DNA of 24,642 nucleotides from assembly GCA_013698525.1 (NCBI GenBank), contig JACCSM010000157.1, positions 1 through 24,642 of the forward strand, given 5' to 3'. Shown piece after piece: positions 23,828-24,642 of the stretch (positions are counted from its first letter, which is position 1; every line of letters starts with the position of its first letter). Origin of the DNA: Rubrobacteraceae bacterium (GTDB taxonomy: Bacteria; Actinomycetota; Rubrobacteria; Rubrobacterales; Rubrobacteraceae). The translations under genes and the position numbers were made by a program. Under the pieces are notes generated by a model. It saw only the letters and a program-made list of their open reading frames with translations, was not told where the DNA came from and made no database searches.

Positions 23828-24610
23828 TCATCTCCTCCCTGTGGCCGGCGTTCTCCCCTGGAGCACCCGGCGCCGGTACTCCTCGTCTGAGCGCGTGTCG
23901 AGGCGGTCTGCCTGCTCCTCGGTCAAGTATACGGGCTCCCCGGCGGCGAGAACGCCGGCCATAATGCGGGCGTGCTTGGCGGCCATCGTCGTCACTTGGT
24001 CCACGCCACCCGCCGACACGCCCAGGGCCACGAGGCCGTGGTTTCGCAGGTATACAGTCTTGGGAGCTGCGCCCACGCGCCGTTTGTGCTCGCGCAGGCC
24101 GTCGCGCAGGGCGTGGGCCAAGGGAAGTCCCACATCGGCGTAAGGCACGTGCAGGGGGAAGCGACCCAGGACCACGATCTGGTCTGGGAAGATCGCGCCC
24201 CGCGAGAGCGCCAGCGCGCGGTCGGAACAAAGGATGGAGTTGACGGACGTCGGATGTGTGTGCCCCACGAACGTCGCCTCTCCCTCGGTGAGACACAGCG
24301 CGTGCATGACGGCCTCGATGGAGGGCCGCAGGTCTCCGGCGTTCCCACTCCGGGCCGCGAGGAGCGCGGCGCCTAGATCTTCGTCGGTCGGGCCTTCGAG
24401 ATCCAAGACGGCGAGGGTATGTCCCAGATCCATCTTCACGAAGCTCGCCTCGTCGGCGTCGGCAAGCGAGGTGCCGCTGGCCTTGACCAAAAACGTTCTG
24501 TCGTCCAGGCGGGCCGAGGTGTTCCCCTCCCCGAGCACCGCGAGATCCCTCTCGGGAAGCCCGAGCGCACGCGACAACCCGACCAGCTCGGTCAGCCGCG
24601 GGTCGTCCAT
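23828..24610 (-). CDS. Class II aldolase/adducin-family protein
   Basis: The 260-residue protein has GEGNTSARLDDRTFLVKASG (substrate phosphate loop), Glu in SIEAVMHALCL, the metal-binding HTH in FVGHTHPTSVN, and the third His in VYLRNHGLVALG. It is longer than FucA and closer in layout to RhaD-like or other class II sugar aldolases; some relatives are decarboxylases or dehydratases. ATG 24610 follows GGAGG with a short gap. It appears to be the first gene of a minus-strand operon (aldolase, kinase, aldolase, small protein); the promoter would lie at or beyond the right edge. Confidence 0.88.
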   Translation of the reverse strand: MDDPRLTELVGLSRALGLPERDLAVLGEGNTSARLDDRTFLVKASGTSLADADEASFVKMDLGHTLAVLDLEGPTDEDLGAALLAARSGNAGDLRPSIEAVMHALCLTEGEATFVGHTHPTSVNSILCSDRALALSRGAIFPDQIVVLGRFPLHVPYADVGLPLAHALRDGLREHKRRVGAAPKTVYLRNHGLVALGVSAGGVDQVTTMAAKHARIMAGVLAAGEPVYLTEEQADRLDTRSDEEYRRRVLQGRTPATGRR

Positions 24611-24642
24611 AACCCTCCGTTCCGTACGCGGTACAGCATCTA

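Overview
The window is high-GC DNA with GTG starts, frequent AGG and ATA codons, a class-E-like sortase, actinobacterial-style Lgt and FadR-type GntR genes. This suggests a deep-branching actinobacterium, most likely Rubrobacter-like. That assignment is an inference from gene style, not from any marker gene. No complete rRNA or tRNA gene and no CRISPR array was seen.

Region 1 (1-8.2 kb) looks like ordinary chromosome. A Fur/Zur-type regulator and a ZIP metal transporter (cut by the left edge) form a minus-strand pair behind a promoter whose start site carries a TGAAA-N5-TTTCA operator. Divergent from it is a five-helix membrane phosphotransferase of the LTA-synthase/sulfatase type. Convergent with that gene is a minus-strand envelope cluster: a CPBP-family membrane protease, a membrane-anchored protein of unknown function, a sortase, a PBP2-type transpeptidase and Lgt.

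Region 2 (8.2-10.1 kb) looks accessory. It begins near a perfect tandem 11-bp repeat (TTGGTGTCAAA twice). It then holds a short remnant resembling a trypsin-like peptidase and an unusual protein that joins a T5orf172-type GIY-YIG domain to a C-terminal cold-shock domain. It ends with two modules that each contain tandem GTGCAGCAACC-type 11-mers followed by a 3' fragment of tRNA-Val(CAC).

Region 3 (10.1-20.6 kb) is a sugar-acid catabolic island. Two divergent operons share one promoter region with the palindrome AGTGTACACT, next to a FadR-type GntR regulator. The minus operon encodes the regulator, a sugar-porter MFS permease, an enolase-superfamily dehydratase, an SMP-30 lactonase and an SDR. 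The plus operon encodes an SDR, a DUF4432 aldose-epimerase-like protein, another SDR and a GlucD-like dehydratase. Together they fit uptake, oxidation of an aldose to a lactone, lactone opening, dehydration to a 2-keto-3-deoxy acid and further oxidation; the substrate cannot be read from sequence. The right end carries fragments of a PfkB-like kinase, an ABC sugar-binding protein and a LuxR regulator. A second copy of the tRNA-Val module follows in the same orientation, then a partial third one that truncates a serine resolvase. The island is therefore bracketed by direct att-like repeats, but no integrase remains.

Region 4 (20.8-24.6 kb) starts with about 480 bases without a recognisable gene. 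It then holds a minus-strand operon for another carbohydrate: class II aldolase, FGGY kinase, FucA-like class II aldolase and a small unknown protein. Three genes in the window (sortase, first dehydratase, FucA-like aldolase) have an isoleucine codon (ATA, ATA, ATC) where a start codon is expected behind a good Shine-Dalgarno sequence.
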